A stretch of DNA of 64,000 nt from Anniella stebbinsi (GCA_029215795.1 JARDYH010000002.1:204515810-204579809); one strand, 5' to 3'. Counted from the stretch's first letter, positions 39,301 through 54,721 are shown. The notes: generated by a model from the letters alone, not told the origin. Made by a program: numbers and translations.

Positions 39301-42300
39301 CTCTCTGTTTCTTCCATCTTTTTCCTTACTACAAAAGTTCTGGTAAGAAGGGAAAGTTGGATTATCTGCACAGTGGCTTTTGATTGGCCAGTGGTCAGGA
39401 ATGACTTTTACCAGCTTTAAGAGGTTCACCAGCACCAATCTTTTCTGGATAAGATAGTCTGGCCATGGTGCTTCATGTTCTGGTAACTTCCTGATTGGAT
39501 TACTCTAATGCAGCCATCTCCAAGCCAGGGTCATGTGCCGTACACTGCTCTGAAACCTTTGGATTAAAAATCTGTTATAGTAGTCCTAGGAGCTGTCCAT
39601 CTAAAAACAAGCAATGGCTTCCACCAATCTCCCTGTTTAGTTCTGAACAGGAACACAACAGGAAAATGGAGCTTCTCCATTTCCTACGCCATGTGCCTGG
39701 CACGATGCTGATTTGCATTCTCGCATACCAAAATTGAACTATGCTGATGTTTATGGTGTCATGTTTTGATGATTTATATGAATGCTTATGATTTGTATAC
39801 AGGGTGCTCATGGTTTAACTGGGCCACCTGGGCCTCCTGGGGCAAAAGGGGATGGCTTTCCAGGTCCAACGGTAAGTTGATTTCTCCGATAATTCCTCTT
39901 ATAAGTAAGGACAGTAAACCATCTTCAGTATCTTCAATGTATGATTCTTCTTTTTAAGAAAAATATGTATGTATGACTTTAAACCTGCTAGTCAGACCAT
40001 TGGTCCATGCAGCTCAGTATTGTCTATAACGACCTGATTCGCACATAAGGGCAGCAAATCATGGGTTAATTATTCAACAGTTTGCTGTAGCGTGTGCTGG
40101 GGGCATTCTGCAGCCATTTTGAATATTCAACCTCTGATTGGGGTTGCTACTGATGTCCAAACCTGGACCACAGTTAACCTACGATTAGGAGTTAGATTGG
40201 CCCGGTAAGAGTTTAAATATTCAAAAAGGCTGTGGAACATGCCCAGCATGTGCTGCAGCAATTTGTGGGTTGATTAACCCATGATTTGCTGCTATGTGTG
40301 AATGGGCCCACTGATGGCAATGCCTCTCCAAGGTTTCAGACAGAGCTTATTCTCAGCCCTACCTGGAAATGCGGGGGATTGTACCTGGGACCTTCTGCAT
40401 GCAAAGCAGCTGCTTTACCATTGAGCTATGCTCCCCATCCCTGAGCTCTAAGCTGAGACAAAAATCCCATTATTTTAAAATCCTATTATGTTCATGTCCT
40501 TAGATTCTGTGAGCCTAATCTATCCGTATTTTTCTGGTGCTGTTCTAGGGACCTTCAGGAATACCTGGCCCTCAGGGACCAAGAGGCCTTAAAGGAGCAG
40601 GTGATCCAGGTCAAAAGGTACTTGTGCAGTAATAATATCTACCCTTCAAAATTATAACTCCATTATTTTAAGCAGCTCAGGTGAATTATATGCACCTTTT
40701 TAAAAAGCCACATTTCTTCAGAAATGAACATAAATCACAATTTTTTTCTAACCTAGAACAACATGAAGTTGACAGAATATGTATGGACCTGGATATTTAC
40801 ATATATTTATTACTTGTAATGTTTATTACATGTATTCCATTATGAGATAAAAGAAGGAAGAAACTTGGCATGTTATGGAGCAGAAGAAACTGCATCTGCC
40901 AAAAATCTTTCTTGAGTGCAAACATCAATGGCAGAAGAGCCTTAATTTTCATGATATCTGACAATTTACATGTGTAGCTCTATGTGTGTGTGGGGCTAAC
41001 TGAAGTCTCATTCATTTAAATGGGTCTACTCTAAGTAGGACTTTAGTTGGATTCTACCCTATATGTCCATCTCTCTCTCTATAGATATAATATCCAGTTT
41101 CAATCAATTCTGTCCTTTTAGGACAATATAAAAATTTTGTAGTAGCATTTGCCGCGAGATTAAAATGAAGGGTTTGAAACCTATCACAGCTAAACCATAG
41201 AATAAAATCTTCATTTTAGTATGTTTCTTTGGTAGGCAACTTTCCAGGCTTCTAAATATTCCTGTTCCCAAGTGAATGAAACAACTTAGGAATTTGTCAA
41301 AGCAAACGAATAAATCATCACTATTCCTCTGGAGCATTTTCTGGCATCCGCAGACCAATTTGGTGTCATCTTCATGGTTTCACATAAGAATTCTAATAAC
41401 GTCATTCCATTTTTAGAATTAGAGCTGTTAAAAAATTGCTGCAGCAAAGTTCTCCATTTGTTTGTTCACATGAACACTTCACAGCATTGAGGAATGGGGA
41501 TCCTAGGTGATTCTAGAGAAAGGGCATTGAACCTCTTTCACCTCTCAGGGATTGCATACCAGTGGGGCCAAAGGTAAAAAGTGTGGGACCAAAATGTAAC
41601 AGATGGCAATATATTTTAGCTTAAAGCTCTTGTCACCAGCAGTTACAATGTCCTGTGGAATAACAAGTCAAAATAGCAGGCTTGTGGTCAGTCTGTCCAG
41701 GGACATTGCGTTATCAGTAATAAGACAGTTTATTGACTTGTGGGTCAACGTCTAGAGTGCAGGACAGTAACAGGAAGCATCTGGAGTGTGAATCAGTGAT
41801 GGGAAATATGAAGTAGGGATGGCGAGGGCATCTATTTGGGGCTGAATGCCCAGTGAGAAATCATCAGCTTGGCACCCTTGATGCCAGTCTGCGCATCCCC
41901 GCCTTTGCCTGACTCATTTCTGCTGCTACCCATCAACCCCTTGCACTCTCCTTGCAAAGGTTGAAAGCATGAGGGGTTGACAGGCAGCAGGGGCAGAAAT
42001 CCCATGCTGCCTGCCAACCCCCTCACTCTGCCCTTGCAAGGGGTTGACAGGTAGCGAGGGACCTCTAAGTGGGGTGCCGGATCTCTCCATTGCTCATTGT
42101 GAGGAGATCCAGGAGACATGGGAGAGAGATAAAGGTGTGGATGGGTAGGAAGGGAAGCATCGCAAACCACGTTTGTCTCAGCCATTACAGGGTTCTTAAG
42201 GTGCAGTAAGCCCAATTGTCGTGTATCTTGTTCACCACCTGTGTGGCGAGAAGGAAAAAGGAAAGGGTGTGCGTGACCCACTTTGCTGCAGAAGGTCAGG

Positions 42301-42731
42301 CATTTTTTTTTTGTTTTATGACATAGCAAATAGGCCAAAAATTGGGGTGCCCCACATATCAAAGAATTTGAATGTGTCTGTTGGGGAGAATTCCCATTCG
42401 TATGGCGTAGTTACTGACCTGCTGAGCAATGTTGGATATACCTGTGAGGTGGATAGCGACGGGCATAATGTAGCACATATACACCAGTCCCAGAAATTGA
42501 GAGTAAGTCGTAGGAGTGGGAGAGATCTCATCCTGCCCTATTTGATTATATAGATGACAACCGTAGTGTTGCCCATTGCAATTTGGACAGACCGCCCCAT
42601 GATGCATAATTTGGGTGTCCTTAGGGCTTGGTAACACCATTAGTACTCAGGCCTTCACCATTGGATGGAAGGTCGTCCACACTGGATCTAGCTTCTTGCT
42701 GGAGTCCTGCTGTTCAGAGCCAAGCATGATG

Positions 42732-42762
<31 letters not shown>

Positions 42763-45700
42763 CTGCCATGGCTTTGGAACTGTGTGATGATGCAATGTTA
42801 ATTTGTTGGCCTGCGAGCCTGTGGGCTTCAGCTTGGAGTATCATCGCTAGATGTTTGATGTCCTCTGTGAAACAGTTGAAAACATTGTTGCTTTTTCCTA
42901 TAAGAATGATTGGTATGCTGTTGGTATTATCTGCTCGGCCTTCAGGTCTTTGCAACATGGGCAGAGATGTAGCTGATAATTAGTATTTATGTTGTGTTTT
43001 TAGCTCCTGAAGAAGGATTTATTCGAAACGCATCGAGCTATTCAAAGAAGAATTCATTCATTAAAAGACTTTTTACCAGCACCAGAGCTTGTCTCTCTTT
43101 CTGCATCTATGCTGCCATGCATGCCTTGTAGTTTGCCATGTGGAGTGCCAGGGGTGCTGTGGAGCAAATTCTGCATCCCATCAAGTCTAACTTCCTTCGC
43201 TCTGAATCTGTAGGGGCAGAGTGAGGCTTTTGTGTCATCTTCGATTGGGATGCTTCCACGACTATGGAGTTTGGTGCAGGGTGTTTGAAGAGGAAGGAAC
43301 AATCCACTTCCTGAACCCTATATAGGTGTTCTATCTTTCTAGACAGGGGCAGGAGAAGAGCAGATTTCTCGCAGGATTGTTTGGTTATGTGCAGTAGGGG
43401 TGGAAGCCTTGGAATAGTAACTAGCGGAGCTAAGTATGGTTGTGCCCTTTAAAGACTGGATCCAGGACTGGAACTGGAGGGTTGTTAAATCTAGTCCAAG
43501 GGATTTAGCCATTCTGAGGATTTGTTCCATGTATGGCCTCATGTCATCCAATAGGGAGAGAGGATTTTGATCCTCTACCACGGTGTCCGGTGAAGAGGTT
43601 TAGCTAGTCCTGATGGCTATGTGCTACCTCCAGTGTCAGAGGCAGTAAGCCTATATGCACCAGTTGCTGGGGAATATGGGTAGAAGGGTGCTGTTGCACT
43701 CGTGTCCTGCTTGTGGGTCCCTGGTCGACAGCTGGTTGGTCACTGTGTGAACAGAGTGCTGGACTAGTTGGGCCCTTGGTTTGATCCAGCAGGGCTCTTC
43801 TTAGGTTCTTAGTTTTCAATATCTTTGTTTTTTTCCGTAAATTTAAACAATGCGGAGGAAGTACAGGTTATTGTCTTTCTATTTTTACAGGAATTCAATA
43901 AAAAATCTACTTAATATAACATTTAAATTACATTACGGGTGCTGTAATTTCCTCCCTCAAATATATCAGGTCAGATACTGTATTGGGACAAAAAATAAAA
44001 CACAGAGTACTTTTTTCCTTAGCTTTTTTTTTTTTAAAGTAAAATAACCATGCTAAGTCATAGCTCTGAAGGGCAGGGGTGGGCAATATGTGGCCTTCCA
44101 AATGTTTTGGCCTATGGTCCCATCAACCCCAGCCAGCATAGCCAATGATGAGGGATGTTGAGAGTTGTAAGCCAAAACATCTGTAGGTCACAAGTTGCTC
44201 ACCTCTGCTCTAGGACGTCGGAACATTTTCCGATGTAAACTGAATATTTTCCTATGTAAATGACCCTGTTAGATTAATTTGCATTAGAAAAATTCTAATA
44301 CAAACTGAATTTCTCCTATGCAAATAACCCTAATTTGCATTGGAAAAATTTCTTATACACAACAATTTTTCCTATGTAAATAACCCTATGCAAATTAATC
44401 TAATTTGCACTGGAAAATTTTCTCACCCCCCCCCACAAACCCCCACATCACTGCATGCAAAGGATGTAATCTAACAGTGAGCTATAACCCTTTCCTGGCA
44501 AATAAGAATTGGGTACAGATTTAGTTTTGAGGGCAAAACTATTACTCTTTGAGTGTCTTACAATTGGTGCTTGATTTGCTCTTATAGAAAATTTGTGAAA
44601 TGTAGTGTTTGCTTATAAGAAATCTTTTTTTTAACTTTCACCGTAAACGGCAGAATAAAGAGATTGCTAAAATAATATATAGAATCTTTAGAATACTTAA
44701 ATGTGATATATACATTATTATAGTTATTGATATTGATGCTGATATTTTCTCCTTACAGATATTTGATAACAGATTCATTAGCATTAATTTTCTGTATTAC
44801 TGACATCTTGAAAGGCACAAAATATTACGTCCAATAGGTCTTTTCCCCATCTTAGCCCCATCTCTAATTTAAACAGCACTGGTTAATCTCCACATGTTTA
44901 AAAACAGCTTTGTTTGACCAAAGAGCCCCTTAGTAATAAATTTACATACAAGTCAAGTTGGAATTCAACTAAGTATCACTGGTTCAGAATGTTCCCTAAC
45001 GCTCAATTGGAGCTCTGTTCTCTTGACTAGAGTGATGGCTCGCACATGTGCACGGCAGAGAAGAGGAATTTTATGGAACAGAGGCCCAATTCACACAAAA
45101 CTGCCTGTGGGATGCATGGACAGTATAGGTCTAGCCTTCTTGTTGTCTAAAGGCTAGACATTAAGGGCAAAGGGGCACAGTTGTAATCACAACTGGATAT
45201 CAAATGCATGTAAATGCCTTTCGAAAGCCGGGTTTATTGAGAGCCATAGCCTAGATAGTACAACAGTAGGAATGGCCTACCCCAGCATTCTAACTGAATA
45301 ACTGGTGAAGGCTGAAACCTCCAACATGGACCCTAGGGACAAGGTAGGACCAGTTGCAGGATTTTTTTTTTTAAAAAAAACCTTGTCCTGCTGGACTCAA
45401 GCTCAATTCCATAAAAGAGCTGGGTCAGTGCCGGCTTCAGGTTTTTGAGGGCCTTTGGGCAATGCACCCTCAATGGGCCCCCTCCCTCAGCGAGTCTGCC
45501 TTCTCACCACCGTTGGTACCACTGCTTTTGCTCCACCCGCCCTCCCCTCTTTCTCCTCATCGCTACCACTTGCTTGCTTGACAGGGAGGGAGCCAGCAAG
45601 CAAGCAGGCAGTGGCACCTACTGCTTCTCCTTCTCACCACCACCGTTGTCAGCCAGAGGGAGAGGCAGGTGGACAAGCAGGTTGCGATGGTGAAGAGGAG

Positions 45701-46911
45701 AAGCAAGTCCAAGGGGGCTATTATGATGGGTTCCTATTGGGGTGTGGTCCCTTGGCAGATGCCCAAGCATGCCTACCCTTGACACCAGCCCTGAACTGTG
45801 TGACAGTTCCTCATCCCAGGCATTGTATTGATCTCACACACAGTTGCCATTCAGGGGTGTAATTCAGGGCAGACCTGGCTGGGCCCAGCATTCCTAATCA
45901 TTTTGAAGGTTGAACATATTTGGGACATCATTCTAATACATTTTTATGAGTTTCATTAAGTCAACCCATATTTTCCATTGACCTAGAGTTGGATTTGCAA
46001 CCTCCATACCTTAAAACCCAGACATTTTGTCTTTGAGAGCATCATGCTGTTTATACACTGCACAACACGACAACCCCCAAGCAGGGTTTGCATATGCAAC
46101 CTGGCACCTGTGGGCATTGCAGCTCTTTGTGGGTTAAATAACCGACAACAAACCATGGGGTATTGTTTAAATCTGGTATGTGTCTAGGTGACCTATGGTC
46201 TGCTCAGTCTGTTGTCCAGGTGCTAAGAATTGATGGACAACCTTTCAAATAGAAGACACCTTCAAACAGAGGAGTGTCCTCTGACAGTCCTTCAGACAGA
46301 GAACTGTCTTTTGTAAAGTAGGACACATGGCCACCCTAAATGTATATAAGTGAAAGAAGGACCAACCTGTATTGTGTGCCCCTCTCTTCCTCCCTCAAGC
46401 TATGACAGGTAGTGTAGGAGAACATCAACACTACTTGAAAGTGGAAAGAGGCTTCATAATCCTAGCAGGAGCAGGAAAGAGTGCTTCCACTTCCTCATAT
46501 TTGATCCTGGCCACTATTCTTTGCTCTCCAATGCAGTTCAGAATAGAGGAAGAGAAGGATTCTCCTCCTCTAATGACCCTTCATCTGTTGGACACCCTAG
46601 TCTCTCCTCTCCCCAGGGGCAGCCCTACCAGTAGGCAGAGTGAGGCAGCAGATGCTGGAAGGTGCAGGAACAGTGATGAGGTGTTGGAGGATAGAGCTGT
46701 GTATACCAGGCAGCCTGCGCTACACCCCTAAGCTAGTCTTCTGCCTTCAGGTGTGGTGGAGGAGGATGCTGATCTGTTGCCAATGCTGAAACTCAGCTGC
46801 CAGTCTGGTTGGATTTTATACTTGGAATGGGGGAAGGTACTATGGTGTCTTTTGCCTCAGGCAGCAAAATGTCTTGGGCCAGCCCTGTCTTTCCCCTACA
46901 TTATGTATTTA

Positions 46912-46956
<45 letters not shown>

Positions 46957-49271
46957 GATGATAAACTAAACAAAGCCATCAAGGCAGTGAGCAATAATTT
47001 AGTACAATAAAACCACAAGTGAATACAATACAAATCATTTATCTGGTTTGCACGTAACAACAACCCACAACACTGGTTGAGTATGGGTTTAATTGTGGGT
47101 TGTTGTATTGTGCATTGTTACGTGTGAACAACATGGATTAACTATGGATTGTTAATCATGAACAACCCAGAGTTCATAACCTAACAGCAAACCATGGGCT
47201 CACTTCCTGGGTTGTTTGTGGTTAACAACCCATAGTTAAACCATAGGCTGGTTTCAGACGACACATTAAGCAACGGGGGGAACAATCGTCAGTTGTGTTA
47301 CTTATTGTGTTGTGTGAAGGGTTACACACCATGCACACACAACTGAGAGTACGCTATTCTGGCCAATTTAGCAACAGAGAGAAACAACAAGCTTGCACGT
47401 TGTTTAGCCTGAAACCCCATTGTTTAAAGTGTCGTCCGAAACCAACCCCCCCTCTCTCCGTGGACTATTCCATTTGGGAATAGAGTTCTCAGCCGGAGCA
47501 GCCGAAACCCCCCGGCTGCTCTATACAGTGCATGCTGGGATATGGCTGAGGGACAGAGGGAGGGAGCAGACATGACAACCAAGATGGCCGCCAGAACTTT
47601 CAGCTGCACAAGCACCGGAGTTGCAGCACGTCGTGTGTGGAGCACCGCTTACCTAACGCATGGTCAGTACACTATTTCCCCCTCCGATGCCTAATGTGTC
47701 GTCCGAAAACAGCCATAGTGTAGGGTTCATATGTAACGACAACCCACGATCCAGCAACAACAGCCCATGATTCAATGACAATCCATACTTAACCAGTAAC
47801 CAATCCATATTCTGGGTTATTGTTATATGAGAATCAGGCCATAATATGAGACTATGAAGACAAGTCTTATTAGCAGGCCTGTTTGGTGTGTGGCCTACCA
47901 AAGCTGTTCTCCTGCAAAATTGTACCCAGATTACATGGGAGATTCATTATCACAACTCTCAGTGCTTCCCTTTTAAATGAAATGCAGCCATGGACAGTAC
48001 CCATTTGACTGGAGGCGCACAGGAGGAGGGTTGTGATGAAAGGATGTAATAACTGGAATGTGTCTTACTATTATACATTAATTGTAGGAAATGGAGTAGG
48101 AAGAAAGTCAATATATTTTCTAAGACTTTAAACAGTTTGGCCAACCTATTTGTAAAGCTGTTACAGAGTCAGGGGGGACGCTTGCTTGCAATATGAATGG
48201 CTTCGCTCAGAGTTAGGAGCAGCCCACACATGTTTACTTGGAGGTAAGTGAGTTCAGAGCATCTTATTCTCAAGTAAGGGCGCATAGGATTACAGCCTAA
48301 AAAGGGAGACAATCGAAACTACAGATGTCAACATCCAAAGAAACCAAAAGATCTGCACAGACGTTTATGGAGCCTTTGGCACCCCCTGCTGGTACTATGT
48401 GGCATCTCTGTGAATCTCAGCAGAAATACACAGTGCCGAATTCCAACAGTGTACTTGTGTCAGGGCTATTTTACATACTGCATTTCACATATGCACATGT
48501 ACACTGTGCAGGACTGGAATGTGTACACTTGGTATACTATTGGGTTTTGCATATCTCTATGAATGGGGAGCCGTAGTGGGGCAGTAGGTTCACAATGCCT
48601 GTATGTAGCTTGAAATACACAGCAGCAAAAACTTCATGTCCCCATGAGAAAGCGGTGTGAGTAACATTTCATTTCTTCTCATTTATTATGTTTCTATACT
48701 ACCCCATAGCCAAGACTCTCTGGGCAGTATAAAAAAATTAAAAGGTTATGTTTAGGCTACCTCTAATCTTTCTAGGGCAACTTTCAATGTGGCTGTGCAA
48801 ACCTGGATGCCAATACGAATTGAGAAGTACCAGATGAGCCAAGTTAATAAAGTGAGAAATAAGGATAGCGATGGTTTTAAAAAATGCTTCCAAACCCCAA
48901 TGTACGAATAAAATACATAATTTTCCATTTTGCTGAAGTATTAAATAAAATTATATCACAATCATTGGGAGCACTAAACATGAATGCAGACGTCTATAGC
49001 CAAAATGGGATGTGGTTGCTTTGTGTGTGTGTGTGTGTGAAGGAACAACCCATAATCCTCATTCATAATTTATGCAGTGCAGACAGATGTATTAGTTGTT
49101 CCTTCTTTATAGGCTGCTAATCCAATTTCACTCTGATAATTCCCCCCCAAAATCTAGCAGCTGTAAGTTAAAAGGCAGAGAAGTCCAGAGGGCTTGTAGG
49201 ATGAGAAAATGCAGGATAAAGAAAATGCTTGTTTTATACTGGATTATATTTATTGTTTTACTTTTCTTCTG

Positions 49272-49314
<43 letters not shown>

Positions 49315-51007
49315 AATTTTTATGAACCGCCCAGACAGCTTTGGCTATTGGACAGCATAAAAATGCAATAAATAAATAAAATAAGTGATAAGTAATCCCT
49401 CTTTCAAATTGCCTTAATTCCCTGGAAAACAGAGCTAACCTTGTATTGTACCAATACATTTCCCTTCTGCGGGTAATAGCAGCTCAGGGGGGACTTGGAT
49501 CAGAGCCCCCATGGCATAGGTGAAAAGGTTAGACTCCCTCACCTTTCCTGCACTGCAGTTCCAATCCAAATTGGGGTAGCATCTGCTCTCAGATGGTTTC
49601 CAGTTATGGATCGTCCAAGTAAACTGCAGTTTTGGCCTAATTGTCTCTAGACTTCAAGATCTATAGTGCAAGCCTGTGCATGTCTTTTCTCAGGTAAATC
49701 AGATTGCGATTTCAAGGGCGTGCACAGTCTGACCTACAAACCATTCAAAGTGGACTTCCTGGATTTAAACATTCCAGGGCTGAACACTTTCAGATTCAAA
49801 TAAACCACAATATTATGTGCAAATCGTGATTTTGGTGAGACAAACTTTTGTGCATTAGGAACAGAACCAAGAAGATCAATTTGCTCTCAAGCAGCTATCC
49901 ACAGCTGTCCCATTATTTAAATCTCTGGCTTGTTTTGTTATACATTTCTCCATGATTTGTTTGAATTGTAAAAGGAATGATTGGGTCGATGTTTCGAAAT
50001 GTTGCATGACAAGGATGTTGTTTCAAATTCCCCCTCCCTCTCGGCAGCTTTTCCCACCCAGGGGTTTCAAATGCATGGAAAACCATCAGTGTGGTTTGGA
50101 GTGCGGAAATGACATGGAGAAAGAGTTAGATGTTTCCCCCTAATGCTACCGTGCTCCCAATTCACTCCACCCAATGTGGCTTTTCAATTAGTAAAAGAAC
50201 TATCCACCTATCATATGGTACCTGAAGGATCACCTCTTCCCATATGCACCTATCGGAACCCCAAGATCTTTATCTGATGCCCTTCTTTGGGCTCCTCTGT
50301 CAAGTTGAGTTGTGACAGATGAATACACATAGAAGGGGCTTCTTGGTAGTGGTGACCTATGTGTGGTATATTCCTCCCAGAGAGGCTCACAAAATGCCTA
50401 CTTTAATGTACTTTCACTGCCAGGCAAATACTTTTTCTTTTTTACTTTCCTAGGCCAGTCTTCCATGACTTGGTGCCCTCCAGATGCTTAGGACTACAAC
50501 TCTCAGCATCCCCCAGCTGGGAGTTGTAGTTCAACACATCTGGAGCGTCCCAGATTGGGAAAGTCTTGCCTATGCCTTTAAAATCTTGCTGTAGCTTTTA
50601 AATTTGTCTTGACTCTGTGGTTTTTATTCTTTGTTTTTGTTTTTTTCATTTTGGGTTTTGATCTTAATCCAAAGTTGTTTTACATTGATGCATTATAGTT
50701 TATTGTATTATTTGCTTTACTGTTTTTGTTTTTAACAAATTGTTCTATTTTGCCAGTCACCCTGTTAACTTTTTATTATAGGGTGGCCTCTACAGATAAA
50801 TAATCAATATAATAATTAATATGAATTAATGAATGCATATATTTGAATAATTAGCATCTAAAACATAGTTTGGCCCTATGCAGTCATTCCTAGCTGTGAG
50901 AAGTGATTGCCAGCATGAATTGCATGCCTTGCAGTGTTTTTACTATAATTTGTTTTGAAAGGAAACATGTTCATTTATACAATTATGAGATTGCAATGCC
51001 TATGTTG

Positions 51008-51069
<62 letters not shown>

Positions 51070-54030
51070 TAGGGAGAACAAGGAGCAAGAGGACCCCCAG
51101 GGCCTCCTGGCCAAAGGGGAATAGGCATACCTGGTCCAAAGGTTAGTGGGAATCTCTTCTTGAATGTCTGCACATTTACATCAGTCTCTACAACATCTTA
51201 AAATGCAGAATTGCCAGCTGAGTAGCCAGCTTCAAGATCGAGATGTTCCTGCCCGTATTTATCTTCTTAAAAAAACAAAACAAAACAATGATGTGCTCTG
51301 CATTTCTGGGAGAGCCCTCCTGCCAGCTAACGTACACTGTCATAATTTTTGGAGCATGGTTTAATCTTAATTGGTTTGTGTAATTTTAACATGTTATTTT
51401 AATTATTGTTTGTGTATTGTTTTTAAACTGCTCTATTTTTATTGCATTTTATTATTCCTGGTTATTTGAAATTGTGGTGGCCTATGGCGTTGAACAATAA
51501 AGGTAAACATGCAGTTAATTGGTTTGTGGGCATTGGAGGCTGGTGTCTCTGATGTCAGTGGGGCAGTGAATTCACTCCATGTTTCAGACCACTCTACAGG
51601 AGCTATCCAAGCACCTTAGTTAACTCCTTTAGAGTTCTGACTGGCTCCGACTGACACCAGAGCCACCAGTCTCCATTGCTTGTGGGTGACTTGAAAAAGC
51701 AATGTCAACTTTTCTCAATAATATTAAAGGTGCTGAATGAGTTATTGGATGCAGTGCACCCAGGGAAAGAATATGCACTGTCAACTTTACGGAGGGTCAG
51801 TTTATGTGTACAGAAAAAGATTACTGATTCTGCTATACATAAATCGGCTCTCAGTAATGGTGACTGATAAGTGGTGCATTCCAGCAATTATGTTTTTCTT
51901 GGACTGTACGTTTGGCTACTGGTGTGAATGCTTGCTATATGGGGAATCCCTCCTCCCTGCATGCAGAAAATTGGTATTCAGCCTATCCTTTCCCCCCAAG
52001 CTACTACCTTTCTGCATGTAGAGAGTTTTTGGGTTGTATTTTTGAAGAAGCATTCAAACTTGTACCAATAGCTTGAAGTGGTAGTCCAGGCAGTTTTACA
52101 ACTTGATTCTCTTGGATGTAAAAATAAGGGCCTTCAATATTAACAGGGGGCAAAGGGGGTAAGGAAGAGGGGGAATACACTAGTCTCATAAATTTCCTTC
52201 CCCACAATCTCCTGCTTGCCTGTCCCTCATATCTTACTAGTATATTGCCTGTCCCTCATATCTTAATATTGAAAATGTCTGAGCCAGGAATTTCATTTGA
52301 GAACTAGAACTGAGCAAAGGGCAAAGCCTTTCCAAACACACATCCACTCCTGGCTACCCATCCCCACTGCCAATGGTGTGGGGGATGGGTTACATTTTGT
52401 AGTGCAGGTGCTCATCATGACAGTTCCCATAGCCACACCCCCAGCAGGCAACTGTGTTGATTCATATCTCAGTGTGTATTACATATGCCTTTTGTACATC
52501 TTTTGTAAAGATGCACAGGCTTGTGCTGTTTTCTTGGATGAGTTTCAGTTGATACAGCTCGAGGATGTTGACAAGGTGCTTGGACAGGTTCGTGCAACCA
52601 CCTCTGTATTGGATCCTTGCCCCTCTTGGCTAATAAAAGCTAAGCTAGCAGGGATGGAACAGCTGGCTGGGCCAGGGAAGTGATCAATGCCTCTCTACGA
52701 GAGGGAGTGGTCCCAGACCATTTGAAGGAGGCGGTAGTGAGACCACTATTGAAGAAATCTTCCCTAGACCCTGAAAATCTTAATAACTATAGACCGGTTG
52801 CAAATATTCCATTCCTGGGCAAGTTCCTTGAGCGAGTGGTTGCGAGCCAGCTCCAAACACTCTTGGATGAGACTGATTATCTGGATCCATTTCAGTTCGG
52901 CTTCAGGCCTGGTTTTGGCACGGAAACAGCCTTGGTCGCCCTGTATGATGACCTATGTCGGGAGAAAGACAGGGGGAGTGTGACTCTGTTGATTCTCCTT
53001 GATCTTTCACTGGCTTTCGATACCATCAACCATGGTATCCTTCTGGCATGACATACTGAGTTGGGAGTGGGAGGCACTGCATTGCAGTGGTTCCACTCCT
53101 ACTTGGCGGGGCGGCTCCAGAAGGTGGTGCTTGGGGGAAATTGCTCAGCCCTGTGGATTCCCCAGTATGGGGTCCCTCAGGGGTCAGTCTTCTCCCCCAT
53201 GCTATTCAACATCTACATGAAACTGTTGGGTGCGGTCATCCGGAGTTTTGGAGTGCATTGTCATCAGTACGCTGATGACACACAACTCTTTTTCTCCTTT
53301 TCATCTTCATCAGGTGAGGCTGTGGATGTGCTAAACCAGTGCCTGGCTGCGACAATGGACTGGATGAGGGCTAACAAACTGAAACTCAATCCAGACAAGA
53401 CTGAGATGCTGTTAGTGGGTGGTTCTGCTGACTGGATGGAGGGTCTTCAACCTGTTCTGGATGGGTTTGCACTTCCCCTAAAGGAGCGGGTTCGTAGCTT
53501 GGGGGTTTTCCTAGAACCATCTCTGTCACTTGAGGCTCAGGTGGCCTCGGTGGCACGGAGTGCCTTCTACCAACTTCGGTTGGTGGCCCAGCTACGCCCC
53601 TATCTGGACTGGGACAACCTGCCTTCAGTTGTCTACGCTCTGGTAATCGCTAAATTGGATTACTGCAATGCACTCTACGTGGGGCTGCCTTTGAAGATGG
53701 TTCAGAAGCTGCAGCTTGTACAAAATGCAACAGCCAGATTGATAACAGGAACCAGAAGGTTTGAGCATATAAGACCTACTCTGGCCCTCTTGTATTGGCT
53801 GCTTATACGTTTCTGAGCCTGATTCAAGGTGCTGGTTCTAACCTATAAAGCCTTACATGGCTTGGGACCACAATACCCAGAATTGTTGTTTTAAAGGATA
53901 TTGTAATTATAACTTGTTTTTAATGCTTTATGGTTTTAAATTTTGTACATCGGTGTTTTTAATGTTCAGTGTTTTTAATTTTTGTAAACTGCCCAGAGAG
54001 CTTCGGCTATGGGGCGGTATATAAATGGAA

Positions 54031-54070
<40 letters not shown>

Positions 54071-54668
54071 AAGGAGCAGTATATAAATATTGTAAATAAA
54101 TAAATAAAATTAACTACTCATTCAAGGGCAAGTCATCCTAAAATACTTTGCATTGCAACAAAGGTAGTTCACAACAATATATTGTCACTGAGAAAATCCA
54201 TTTTCCAGCAACCAGGAGGATTGCAGCACAGTTAAGTAAGAATAGGAAAACCTGAGACTGGGGGCAGATGACATCCTCCTCCCAGCTTGCCAAAAAAAGT
54301 CCTGGCATTTCAACCCCAAGAGCCCTGCCTCCACTACACCCTGGCCCACTACCACCCAAGCTGTCTTCATTTCAGCAACATAATTTAGGGCAGGGTGTGT
54401 GTGTCAATTTGTGGTTGCTATTGTTAAGCAATTGGGAATCAGAGACCCTTGCTGATCTACCACAAATCACCCATAGACCTACTAGCAGATCCCAATATGC
54501 CTTCTGCCCACTCTGATGTAAAGGATTGCATCATAAATTCCTCAAAAGTGACAAAGGTTTATGTTTGAAATACCTTTCATACTTTCTAACATTTGAAAGG
54601 GGCAGAGATAGGCACAAAGCTTTATGCAGCCCTATAAAGTTTTGACCTTTTCCTGGAGATAACATCAG

Positions 54669-54721
<53 letters not shown>

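Noticed and set aside
41832..42362. 176-codon antisense open frame
   Set aside because: Low-complexity Pro/His/Ser content with internal repeats and no domain, in an unassigned region.
46912..46963. Poly-Asp coding (GAT)n
   Set aside because: Only a microsatellite; flanks have no exon signals.
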